Shown here in pieces: positions 1-7,714 of a stretch of DNA of 29,114 nt. This DNA is from Casp-actino8 sp046082625 (GTDB lineage Bacteria > Actinomycetota > Acidimicrobiia > Acidimicrobiales > Ilumatobacteraceae), in the NCBI GenBank assembly GCA_046082625.1, contig JBJTYE010000120.1, positions 1-29,114 of the forward strand. Direction: 5' to 3'. How positions within the stretch are numbered: position 1 is the stretch's first letter; the number at the start of each line of letters is the position of its first letter. A program made the translations under genes and the position numbers. Under the pieces are notes generated by a model that ran no database searches, was not told the origin of the DNA, and worked only from the letters and a program-made list of their open reading frames with translations.

Positions 1-469
1 CTCGGGTCGTCATCGGTCCCCGCGTCAGCGAGCCGCGCAGATGATCCTCGAGACTGCCCATGAAACGAGTTCGCGCCCAGGTGTCGGGATCACTTCGGTG
101 GAGCCACGACAACTTGGTCACCAGATGGCGCGCTTCGGGCACCGTGCCGATTTCGCTTCGCCACCACTCGTCATCGTATTTCTTGCGGCACCAGGCGGCG
201 TCCGGAGCCGAACGATCGTCATGGGCCCAGACGACCGGGTGCACCGCCCGGCGATCGGCGTCGAGACAGACCAGACCCACAGCGGTCGCCCGGATCGCCA
301 ACGCGGCGTGCAGGTGGGCTCCCAGGCGTTCGACGGCCGCGACCCAGGCGTCAGCATCGTCGACGGTGTCGATCCCCTCCGTCGCCTCCTCGTCGCCGTC
401 CCGACCGACGAGCCGGACCCGCTGGCCAGCGACGTCCAGGATCACCGTGCAACGATCCTCCGCCTTCAC
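1..469 (-). CDS. FGGY-family carbohydrate kinase, N-terminal 156 residues (runs off the left edge)
   Basis: The gene starts at a GTG that overlaps the stop of the upstream aldolase gene (GTGA, 4-nt overlap), and the frame stays open to the window edge. The stretch around residues 60-90 (VGLVCLDADRRAVHPVVWAHD followed closely by DR) and residues 118-148 (TKLSWLHRSDPDTWARTRF, then a DHLRGSLT-like stretch) match the pattern of xylulokinase/glycerol kinase-type FGGY proteins, which phosphorylate a sugar or polyol with ATP. The usual N-terminal phosphate loop (D-x-G-T-S/T) is not present as such: the corresponding stretch reads ILDVAGQRVRLV, so the aspartate (residue 12) is kept but the Gly-Thr-Ser is replaced. 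The region between this loop and the sugar-binding part is also shorter than usual. Pairing with the aldolase suggests a two-step sugar or sugar-acid route. The substrate cannot be read from the sequence. Confidence 0.75.
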   Translation of the reverse strand, partial: MKAEDRCTVILDVAGQRVRLVGRDGDEEATEGIDTVDDADAWVAAVERLGAHLHAALAIRATAVGLVCLDADRRAVHPVVWAHDDRSAPDAAWCRKKYDDEWWRSEIGTVPEARHLVTKLSWLHRSDPDTWARTRFMGSLEDHLRGSLTRGPMTTR

Positions 470-1266
470 GTCCCGGCATCCCGTCCCGAGGACGAACCGG
501 GGCTCGCGGACCGATCCTCCAGCAATGTCGGGTCGCGGCGCAACTCTTGACGCACCATCGCCTCCCAGAACCCGATGAACTTGTCACCCGACGAGACCTT
601 CATGCGGTCCAGGTACCAATCCGGAAGAGCGGAATCGATGCGCTGTCCCGCTCCGACCATGGCCCGAACGTGCCAAGCCCGCTGACAACGCTGTTCGAGG
701 GCCACCGCCCGCTGATGGACGGCTCGTATCGAATTGCCCAGAACGAAGACCCCGTGACCTGCGAGCAGGACCAACTCGGCATCCCCCATGGCGGCCACGG
801 CGGCGGCCGCCGTCCCCGGATCGTCGACGGTGCCTCCGTACTCCTCCACCAGCACCAAGTCGCCCCCGCCCCCGAGAACGCTCGACTGGTCGAGAGCCGG
901 CGGGATCTCCTTGGCGTCGGCCCACACCGTGCCGTAGAGCGGGTGATTGTGGAGAGCCACCTCCACTCCTGGTCGGGCCCGGTGCAGCTCGAGATGAAGC
1001 GGTATGCCCGGAGGCACCGGCCACTCCCCTTCGACCAGATTGCCGTCCAAATCGATCCGGATGATGTGCTCGGGACGCAGTTCGTTCCACAACAGCATCC
1101 ACGGGTTGCACAGCAACGTACCGTCGTGCATGTTGACGGTGATGTGTCCGGCCAGGTGGTCGTTGTAGCCCTCCTGCCACAAGGTGCGGGCCAGGAGCAC
1201 CATCTCTTCACGGACGGTCAGTTCCGGGATCAGCCGCTCGGCTGTGGGTTCGAAGCGATGACTCAT
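466..1266 (-). CDS. Class II aldolase/adducin-family protein
   Basis: The 266-residue protein belongs to the zinc-dependent aldolase/epimerase family that includes L-fuculose-phosphate aldolase and L-ribulose-5-phosphate 4-epimerase. The metal ligands are visible: His106 and His108 in ALHNHPLYG and His171 in LLAGHGVFVLGN. Glu93, in PLHLELHRARPG just before the first pair, sits where the family's acidic catalytic residue falls. The N-terminal motif is the HLAGHITV variant rather than the GNISVR of sugar-phosphate aldolases, so oxidised or non-phosphorylated substrates are possible. I chose the ATG at 1266 because a GGAG lies 6 nt upstream; an in-frame GTG at 1278 would add four residues but has its ribosome binding site touching the start. 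The gene lies 21 nt after alr and is translationally coupled to the kinase downstream. The exact reaction is unknown. Confidence 0.85.
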   Translation of the reverse strand: MSHRFEPTAERLIPELTVREEMVLLARTLWQEGYNDHLAGHITVNMHDGTLLCNPWMLLWNELRPEHIIRIDLDGNLVEGEWPVPPGIPLHLELHRARPGVEVALHNHPLYGTVWADAKEIPPALDQSSVLGGGGDLVLVEEYGGTVDDPGTAAAAVAAMGDAELVLLAGHGVFVLGNSIRAVHQRAVALEQRCQRAWHVRAMVGAGQRIDSALPDWYLDRMKVSSGDKFIGFWEAMVRQELRRDPTLLEDRSASPGSSSGRDAGT

Positions 1267-1287
1267 CGTGTTCTCCACTCCTTCGAT

Positions 1288-2460
1288 TCAATCATCGCCG
1301 CGCGTGTCGATGTAGAGCCTTGGCAAGCGCGGCGAGAGTCCGCAGACGATTTCGTATCCGATGGTGTCCAACAATGCTCCCCACGCATTCGGAGAGACGA
1401 CGTGCTCACCCTGGGTGCCGAGCAGCACCACCTCGTCACCCACGGAGACTTCGGCATCGCCGACATCCACCATCAATTGATCCATGGTCACCACCCCCAC
1501 GATGGGACAGCGGCGGCCACCGATCAGGACTTTGCCACCCACCGCCGACAATCGACGCGGCACACCGTCTGCGTACCCCAGTGGGACGGTGGCCACGGTG
1601 GTGTCCTGGGAGAAATGGTGGCGCTGTCCGTACGAGACGCCCTCTCCGGCCGACACCCGTTTCACGAGTGACACTCGGGCCCGCAACGACAACGCCGGTT
1701 CGAGCGCGCCGCACTGCGCCAACATCGATTGGTCCGGGGGTATGCCGTACATGGCGATGCCCACGCGCACCATGTCGCGATGGGTTCGCGGATGAGCGAT
1801 GACTCCCGCCGAGTTGGCCATGTGCACCCAACCAGGATCGATCCCCGCCCGACGGAGATCGGCCAGTGCCGCGTCGAAACGATCGATCTGAAGATCGGTG
1901 AAGGACGACTCCGAATCGTCGGCACAGGCCAAGTGCGTGAAAGTTCCCCCGAGTGAGAGCACCGGCGAACAGGCCAGGATCCTTCCGGCCAACTCCACGG
2001 CCTGGGTTGGCCGGAGGCCGACCCTGTTCATCCCGGTGTCGATCTTGAGATGCACCTCCTGGCCCACCACGTCGCGTCGGCGCGCCTCGGATTCGAGGGC
2101 GTCGATGTAGGGAATCGAATAGGCCGTGGCGATGAGTCCGTGGGCCACGATGTCTCCCACTCGTTCGAGCGGCTGTTCGGACAGCACCAGGATCGGCGAC
2201 TCGATACCGGCCCGGCGCAGTGCGATTCCCTCTTGCACCAGCGCCACGGCCAGGCCATGGGCTCCGGCAGCCAGCGCAGCCTCGGCCACGGGCACCGCTC
2301 CATGGCCGTAGGCATCGGCCTTCACCACTGCCAACATCTCGGCCGATCCAGCCATCGACCTGAGTGTGCCGACATTGCGGGCGATGGCCCCGAGATCGAC
2401 TTCCACCCAGGCCGCCCGAGGTGCCGAGGCGACCTCGCGTTCCGGTCGGCGGTCCTGCAT
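1288..2460 (-). CDS. alr: Alanine racemase
   Basis: This PLP enzyme interconverts L- and D-alanine and supplies D-alanine for peptidoglycan. The PLP-binding motif AVVKADAYGHGA places the Schiff-base lysine at residue 47 (counting from the ATG). The second catalytic residue, Tyr277, lies in GEGVSYGQRHHF, and KIDTGMNRVG and TMDQLMVDVG are further family signatures. At 390 residues it has the usual length: a TIM-barrel domain (about 15-250) and a C-terminal beta domain. The start ATG overlaps the nnr stop by one base (TGATG); a GTG one codon upstream is also possible. Tight coupling to nnr and acpS and closeness to glmS/glmM place it in a cell-wall precursor operon, as in mycobacteria. Confidence 0.97.
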   Translation of the reverse strand: MQDRRPEREVASAPRAAWVEVDLGAIARNVGTLRSMAGSAEMLAVVKADAYGHGAVPVAEAALAAGAHGLAVALVQEGIALRRAGIESPILVLSEQPLERVGDIVAHGLIATAYSIPYIDALESEARRRDVVGQEVHLKIDTGMNRVGLRPTQAVELAGRILACSPVLSLGGTFTHLACADDSESSFTDLQIDRFDAALADLRRAGIDPGWVHMANSAGVIAHPRTHRDMVRVGIAMYGIPPDQSMLAQCGALEPALSLRARVSLVKRVSAGEGVSYGQRHHFSQDTTVATVPLGYADGVPRRLSAVGGKVLIGGRRCPIVGVVTMDQLMVDVGDAEVSVGDEVVLLGTQGEHVVSPNAWGALLDTIGYEIVCGLSPRLPRLYIDTRGDD

Positions 2461-3845
2461 CACGTCGATCTCGTCTCGTCGACCACCGCCGGGAGAACCT
2501 CCAACAGGTCCGAAGCCACCAAACCCTCGGAATGGCCGAAATACGTGGCCGCTCGTCCATGCAACCAGGCCGCGCTCGCCGCTGCTTCGAAGGGCGCCAC
2601 TCCGCGGGACAGCAGAGCCCCGATCATTCCCGCCAACACGTCCCCGGTGCCCGCGGTCGCCAATCGCTCGTCGGCATCGGTGATCACGAGCACTTCACCC
2701 GACGGTTCGGCGACCACCGTCGACGGACCCTTCAACAATGCGACACAGTTCAGATCCGCCGACAATGCGCGAGCGCTCTCGATGCGATCGGAGGACGGAG
2801 GATGCCCGAGCAACGATGTGTACTCCCCGTCGTGCGGAGTGACCACCGTCGAGGAGGATCGCGACCGCACGATGTCCCGGGCGCCGTCTCCGCCCCAAGC
2901 CACGGCGAAGAGACCATCGCCGTCGATCACCAGCGGTCGGTCCCAACCGGCGATCACCTTACGGGCCTCGGTGACGATCCCGTCGTCGCGTCCGAGTCCA
3001 GGACCGAGCACCATCGACCGAAATTTCTCCGCATCGGTCAGCACATCCTTCGACCAGCCGAGCGCCGGCAGCGGTCGGCGCACCACTTCGGTGGGCGTCG
3101 AACGATCGCTGAGGATGCCGGGCGTCCCGAGATGCACGATCCCGGCACCCATGCGCATGGCCGCTCCGCTGCACAGCCGGGCCGCGCCCATCATCGTGGC
3201 GCTCCCGGCCACCACGTACACCGCGCTCTTCCATTTGTGAGCCGACGGGGAGCGACGCGGAATCCACTCGTCGACATCGGAAGCCTCGACGACATGGGCG
3301 GCCACCGTGCTCAATCCGAAGGTGATGCCGATATCGGCCACCTCGACCTCTCCGCTCAGCTCGCGCCCGGCGCCGAGCACCAGACCCGGCTTCACGGCCA
3401 CGAATGTGACGGTGCGGCTGGCCGCCCAGACACCAGGTGCGGCCAGACCCGTGGACCCATCGACTCCGGAGGGGATGTCCACGGCCAGGACCGGCATGCC
3501 CCGGGCGTCCGGAGGATTCCACTGCCCGCGAAACCCTGTGCCGTAGGCGGCGTCGATCAGCAGATCTCCGACCGGAAGCCGCAACGGAAGGTTGCGGGCG
3601 TCGAGGAGCATCACCCGCACACCCTGGTCGGCCAGCAGGCGGGCTGCCACTCGGCCGTCGGCACCGTTGCTGCCCGGACCCGCGACCACCACCACCGTTC
3701 GGCCGTAGACCCCTCCGAGCATGCGCCGGGCCACCCGAGCCACCGCCGCTCCGGCTCGGGCCACGAGTTCGTCGACCGGCACCCCCGACGTCGCTGCCTC
3801 CTGATCGATGACCCGCATCTGCTGTGGGGTCACGATGGGTTTCAT
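2460..3845 (-). CDS. nnr: Bifunctional NAD(P)H-hydrate epimerase/dehydratase
   Basis: The protein repairs hydrated NADH and NADPH: the N-terminal YjeF domain (about 10-195) epimerises the R and S hydrates, and the C-terminal ribokinase-like domain (about 200-455) dehydrates the S form using ADP or ATP. N-terminal motifs are VVVAGPGSNGADGRVAA (57-68), LIDAAYGTGFRG and DIPSGVDG. C-terminal motifs are TVVTPHDGEYTSLLG and TAGTGDVLAGMIGALLSRG (397-415), with the likely catalytic Asp402. The phosphate loop reads GSNGADG where GxNNGGDG is usual, a mild change. The 461-residue start chosen (ATG 3845) overlaps the acpS stop by four bases (ATGA), which rules out a longer in-frame extension lacking family similarity. 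Confidence 0.95.
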   Translation of the reverse strand: MKPIVTPQQMRVIDQEAATSGVPVDELVARAGAAVARVARRMLGGVYGRTVVVVAGPGSNGADGRVAARLLADQGVRVMLLDARNLPLRLPVGDLLIDAAYGTGFRGQWNPPDARGMPVLAVDIPSGVDGSTGLAAPGVWAASRTVTFVAVKPGLVLGAGRELSGEVEVADIGITFGLSTVAAHVVEASDVDEWIPRRSPSAHKWKSAVYVVAGSATMMGAARLCSGAAMRMGAGIVHLGTPGILSDRSTPTEVVRRPLPALGWSKDVLTDAEKFRSMVLGPGLGRDDGIVTEARKVIAGWDRPLVIDGDGLFAVAWGGDGARDIVRSRSSSTVVTPHDGEYTSLLGHPPSSDRIESARALSADLNCVALLKGPSTVVAEPSGEVLVITDADERLATAGTGDVLAGMIGALLSRGVAPFEAAASAAWLHGRAATYFGHSEGLVASDLLEVLPAVVDETRST

Positions 3846-4243
3846 GGGGTCATCGTAGGTCCCGGTGCCGCCGGCCCCTCGGCGATCACGTAGGCCACCG
3901 CCAGGTCGTCGGTGTGAGTCATCGACACCCACCACGCTTCGACACCGAGGTCGGCGGCCAGCCGGGCCGCCCGACCACCGGCGAGCAATGTGGGTCGACC
4001 GGACTCGTGACGTCGGACGGCGATGTCGTGGAAATCGACGGCTCCGAGTCCGACACCCAGCGCTTTCATGGCCGCCTCGCGCACCGCGAACCGCGCCGCC
4101 AGCGACGGCGTCGGATCGGACAGCGAATCGGCGTAGGCCAACTCGTCGGTGGTGAACAATCTGTTCCTGGTGCCGGGTGTGCGATCCAGGACGCGGGCGA
4201 AGCGCCGCACGTCCACGGCATCGACACCGATTCCGACGATCAT
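3842..4243 (-). CDS. acpS: Holo-[acyl-carrier-protein] synthase
   Basis: AcpS transfers 4'-phosphopantetheine from CoA to the conserved serine of acyl carrier protein, making it competent for fatty acid synthesis. The N-terminus MIVGIGVDAVDVRRF carries the Mg-binding Asp8, and RFAVREAAMKALG (51-63) carries Glu56 of the second signature; the usual lysine before this Glu is Arg55. The protein has 133 residues, slightly longer than the common 120-125 because of an Ala/Pro-rich tail. ATG 4243 lies 4 nt after the glmS stop, and the gene end overlaps nnr (ATGA). A longer frame reaching up to 4324 exists but lies inside glmS and lacks similarity. Confidence 0.93.
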   Translation of the reverse strand: MIVGIGVDAVDVRRFARVLDRTPGTRNRLFTTDELAYADSLSDPTPSLAARFAVREAAMKALGVGLGAVDFHDIAVRRHESGRPTLLAGGRAARLAADLGVEAWWVSMTHTDDLAVAYVIAEGPAAPGPTMTP

Positions 4244-4247
4244 GACA

Positions 4248-7200
4248 TCAGCCCGATGTGGAGCGCCAGCGATTCGCCACCTCGCTGATCGGAAGAATGA
4301 GGAGATCGGCCACCGGCACCTCACCGAGGACCTCGTCGCGCATGGAGCCCTCGGTCTCCGACACCCAGTCGACCAGGCGGTCGTAGCGACGGTCGTATCC
4401 CTGGAGAACTTGCCGCATCACCGAACTCGGGAGACGATCGCGGAACTGCACGTGCATCAGAGTGATTCCGACCGTGTGTCCGCCCTTGATCTCGGGGACG
4501 AAGATCACCGTACGCCCATCGCTCCGGCCTCGGGCCACCAGGACGTCGCGTTCCATGGCCACCCGACGTTTGGTACCGACCAAGGCGGCATTGGATTCGA
4601 CTCGACTCGACAGACCCACCGACACGCCGCCGCGATCGACGATGGAGATGGTCGCCGCCGCCTGCGTCGGATCCCCTTCGATGCGATACCGAGTGAACCC
4701 CTCCACCGAAAGGACCGCCGGATCCAGGTCGGCCAGGATCTTGAGGTGCCGGTACCCGAGGACGTCGCGTCCAGCGCCGGTGGCCAGGACCTGACGAACC
4801 AGTGATCGGTCCATCACCCCTTCGTCGCTGCGGCTGATGCCGACGGTCACCGTCTTGGCCTGATGCTTGATGGCGTCGATGGGGCGGGTCAGTTCCTCGA
4901 TGGCCCGGGTCAAAGCCACCGTGAGGTCGTCGATCAACGCCGCGGGTGTTCCCACCTTCCCGGTTTCGGCCTGGTAGGCCTCGACCGGATCGGCCGAGCC
5001 GCCGTCGGTGGCCACGATGCGCAGCATCGTCGCCAACTGCACCGCCGTACTGGCCTCCAGCTGACCGTCGAAGGACCCGGCGCGCACGATCTCGGTGAAG
5101 TTCTGCCACACACCTGACAGACCAGTGCACACTTCGTCGAGCACGGATTGCTCGGACTGGTGCCGGACCACGGCATGTTCGACCACTTCCCGGGCCTCGC
5201 GCAATGGTCGTGCCAGATCGTCGATGGCCCGAGCCGATTCGTACCCGAAGAGATGTCCGACCATGGCACTCAGCACGAAGGCCAGCGAAGAATCCACTCC
5301 GGGCACTCCGACCACGGCGGCCGCACCCGTGTACCGGGAATCCGAGGCGTCGGCCACCACCACCGGTGTCGCTTTGTGGGCGCGGTAGATGGCCACTTCC
5401 TTGGCCACGTCGTCGGCAGTGCTCCCGGAGAGTCCGGCGGCGCAGACCAGGATCAAAGGTTCGCAGGACAGATCGATGTGCTTCTTGTCCTCGGTGACGT
5501 CACAGGAGATGCTCTTGTAGCACAGCTCGCTGAGCTTGATCCGCACCTCGTTGGCGGCGATGGCGTTGGGTCCGTTCCCGACCACGGCCCAGTACCGCTT
5601 GGAGGGTGCCAGACGACGGGCGACATCGGCGATCTCCGCTCGACGGTTCAGCACCGTGGTCATGGCCTCGGGAACAGACTTCAGAGCCGTCAGAAGTTCG
5701 TGCCGTCGTCGCGACGCACCCGGTGCGACGGCATCGGACAAGGCGCAAGCCAACAGGACTCCGGCGGCCACCTGGGCGTAGAAGGCCTTGGTCGAGGCCA
5801 CGCTCATCTCGACATCGCGTCCGTCACTGGTGAACAGCACTCCGTCGGCCTTGTCGCACAAGTCGCTGCTCCGCCGATTGACGATGGCCAGCACCCGTCC
5901 ACCGCGGGAGCGCACCAGATCCACGGTGCGGTTGGTGTCGGTGGTGGTACCACTCTGACTCACGGCGATCACCAAGGTGTCGCTCATGTCCTCGCGCAGG
6001 TGGAAGCCGGACAATTCGGTGGCGGTGAGGGCATCCACGTCGAGGCCACCTCCGCACAACTCGTCGAGCAGTTGAGCGCAGCTGCGGCCGGCCACGGCGG
6101 CCGTTCCTTGACCGACGACCCGTACCTTGCGGATGCGCCCGGCGGCCAGGTCGGAGACGATGTCGGGTGGCAGGGCCCGTGTTCCGAGAACCGCCCGCAA
6201 GCCACTCGCATCTTCGGCGATCTTGCCCCGCAGGGTCTTGCGGAAACTGGTTGGGGCTTCGGAGATCTCCTTCAGAAGGAAATGGGGCGCATCGCCGAGG
6301 TCGATGTCCCGAGTGGTCACCTCGGCCCGGGAGAGATCACCCGTGACCACGGGAAGTTCGGTGCCGTCGTAGGCCAGTCGTCGCACCCCGGCGAGTTCGC
6401 CGGCGAATTCGCCATCGAGAGCCACGATCTGTCCGTCGGACGAACCGGCGACTTCTCCGTCGAGACGCAGATAGGTCGGCGTCTCTTCGACCAGACCATA
6501 GGGCTCACTCGACACGAGGTAGAGGTCTTCGGCGAGACCGACGTAGAGACCCTGTCCGCTGCCGCGCAATGCCAACAGGATCCGATCCGGACGATCGGAG
6601 GCCATGACCCCGATGGCCACGGACCCTTCGAAGGTGGCCACGGCGCGCCGGAAGGCCTCGACCGTGTCACCGCAACGGCGCGCTTCCAAGTTCACGAGAG
6701 CCGGGATGACCTTGGCGTCGGTCGTGATCGGCCCGGGAAAGGACAGACCGTGAGCCACGCGCAGATCCTCGTGATTGTCGACGTCACCGTTCAGGGCCGC
6801 CACGACGTAGGGCGCGCACCCTTCGTCGTCGTCGAGACGTCGCTCACTGTTCACCGGATGGGCATTGGGTTCCGAAATGATGCCGACGCTCGCCCATCGA
6901 GTGTGTCCGACGAGCGACACCTGGGCGTCCGGATGGGACAGTGCTCGACGAAGGAGTCCATCTGCGGCCACCGCGGCGCGCAGCACGCGCGTGTTGTCGC
7001 CGAGTTCGCCGATCTCCGCCGCCGCCTTGTAGACGATCGACAGCACGCCGTCGATCGAGCGGATCGAACCACTTTGGAACAACGGGTCCCGACTGCGCTC
7101 GGCCATGGCCCGACGAAGATCCTCGTCGGCGGCATCGATACCGTGATTCCAGACGAACAGATGGATACCAGCCGAGTCCCGGCCCCGCACTTCCAAACGG

Positions 7201-7652
7201 TCGAGAGCCGCCAGGGACCGATGGATGGTCAGATAACCACGACGAGTGGACCAGGACGCGTTCTCGCCGGCGAGATCGCGAACCGCCCGGGCGGTCCCCA
7301 ATCGGTCCCGGGTGATGGCCCAGAGCACGTCGCGCCAGGCGATGAGTCGGGCCGACTGTCGCTCGAGGGCCTCGGGATCGGTGGCCTCGGATTCGAGGGC
7401 GGCCTCCAAACGGTCCACGGTCTCCGACACGGTCCGCAGGCGGTCGGTGATGGCCCGGACCAGACCATCGTCGTCGAGCGCCACCAGACCGGGAACGCCT
7501 TTGAGCGCCTGATTGACGACGTCCAGGGCCGCGACGGCACTCTCTGCGTCCGGTCCGGCCGCCACGGCCCGATCGAGACCGGTCAGGATCTCGGCCGTCG
7601 TGGGCACCGGACGTCGGGACGGCCGACTCACGAGGGCGACGATCCCACACAT
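4248..7652 (-). CDS. glmS: Glutamine--fructose-6-phosphate aminotransferase, enlarged form (1134 aa)
   Basis: GlmS makes glucosamine-6-phosphate from fructose-6-phosphate and glutamine, the first step to UDP-GlcNAc. The glutaminase domain begins with the nucleophile Cys2 (MCGIVA). After about 135 unusual residues rich in Ala, Glu and Arg it continues with LEVRGRDSAGI (153-163), GHTRWASVG (249-257), ALNGDVDNHEDL (286-297, oxyanion Asn288-Gly289) and HFLLKEI (457-463). The first sugar isomerase (SIS) domain spans about 505-640 (AVSQSGTTTDTN, SVASTKAF). The second spans about 685-810 (RIKLSEL with Lys706/Glu709, then KKH at 723-725, matching the E. coli KLKE and LKHGP sites). An AKTVTVG at 932-938 resembles the AKSVTVE that ends normal GlmS, so residues about 811-925 look like an insertion and 940-1134 like an added domain. 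Normal length is about 600. No Shine-Dalgarno is seen; see the promoter entry. Confidence 0.9.
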   Translation of the reverse strand: MCGIVALVSRPSRRPVPTTAEILTGLDRAVAAGPDAESAVAALDVVNQALKGVPGLVALDDDGLVRAITDRLRTVSETVDRLEAALESEATDPEALERQSARLIAWRDVLWAITRDRLGTARAVRDLAGENASWSTRRGYLTIHRSLAALDRLEVRGRDSAGIHLFVWNHGIDAADEDLRRAMAERSRDPLFQSGSIRSIDGVLSIVYKAAAEIGELGDNTRVLRAAVAADGLLRRALSHPDAQVSLVGHTRWASVGIISEPNAHPVNSERRLDDDEGCAPYVVAALNGDVDNHEDLRVAHGLSFPGPITTDAKVIPALVNLEARRCGDTVEAFRRAVATFEGSVAIGVMASDRPDRILLALRGSGQGLYVGLAEDLYLVSSEPYGLVEETPTYLRLDGEVAGSSDGQIVALDGEFAGELAGVRRLAYDGTELPVVTGDLSRAEVTTRDIDLGDAPHFLLKEISEAPTSFRKTLRGKIAEDASGLRAVLGTRALPPDIVSDLAAGRIRKVRVVGQGTAAVAGRSCAQLLDELCGGGLDVDALTATELSGFHLREDMSDTLVIAVSQSGTTTDTNRTVDLVRSRGGRVLAIVNRRSSDLCDKADGVLFTSDGRDVEMSVASTKAFYAQVAAGVLLACALSDAVAPGASRRRHELLTALKSVPEAMTTVLNRRAEIADVARRLAPSKRYWAVVGNGPNAIAANEVRIKLSELCYKSISCDVTEDKKHIDLSCEPLILVCAAGLSGSTADDVAKEVAIYRAHKATPVVVADASDSRYTGAAAVVGVPGVDSSLAFVLSAMVGHLFGYESARAIDDLARPLREAREVVEHAVVRHQSEQSVLDEVCTGLSGVWQNFTEIVRAGSFDGQLEASTAVQLATMLRIVATDGGSADPVEAYQAETGKVGTPAALIDDLTVALTRAIEELTRPIDAIKHQAKTVTVGISRSDEGVMDRSLVRQVLATGAGRDVLGYRHLKILADLDPAVLSVEGFTRYRIEGDPTQAAATISIVDRGGVSVGLSSRVESNAALVGTKRRVAMERDVLVARGRSDGRTVIFVPEIKGGHTVGITLMHVQFRDRLPSSVMRQVLQGYDRRYDRLVDWVSETEGSMRDEVLGEVPVADLLILPISEVANRWRSTSG

Positions 7653-7658
7653 GGCGTC

Positions 7659-7664
7659 AGGCTA
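7659..7664 (-). promoter_or_regulatory. Candidate -10 element for a leaderless glmS transcript
   Basis: TAGCCT fits the actinobacterial -10 consensus TANNNT and ends six bases before the glmS ATG at 7652. Transcription from it would begin at or next to the start codon. No purine-rich ribosome binding site lies ahead of glmS, which agrees with leaderless translation, common in actinobacteria. No clear -35 was found, so this rests on motif and spacing only. Confidence 0.4.
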
Positions 7665-7714
7665 CCTGGGGTCGTCGATGGGGATTCGACGGCCGAATGC
7701 AGGGCCGACGCGGT

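Noticed and set aside
547..1671. Plus-strand open frame antisense to the aldolase and alr genes
   Set aside because: It crosses two genes that each show conserved active-site motifs on the minus strand, and its translation resembles no family.
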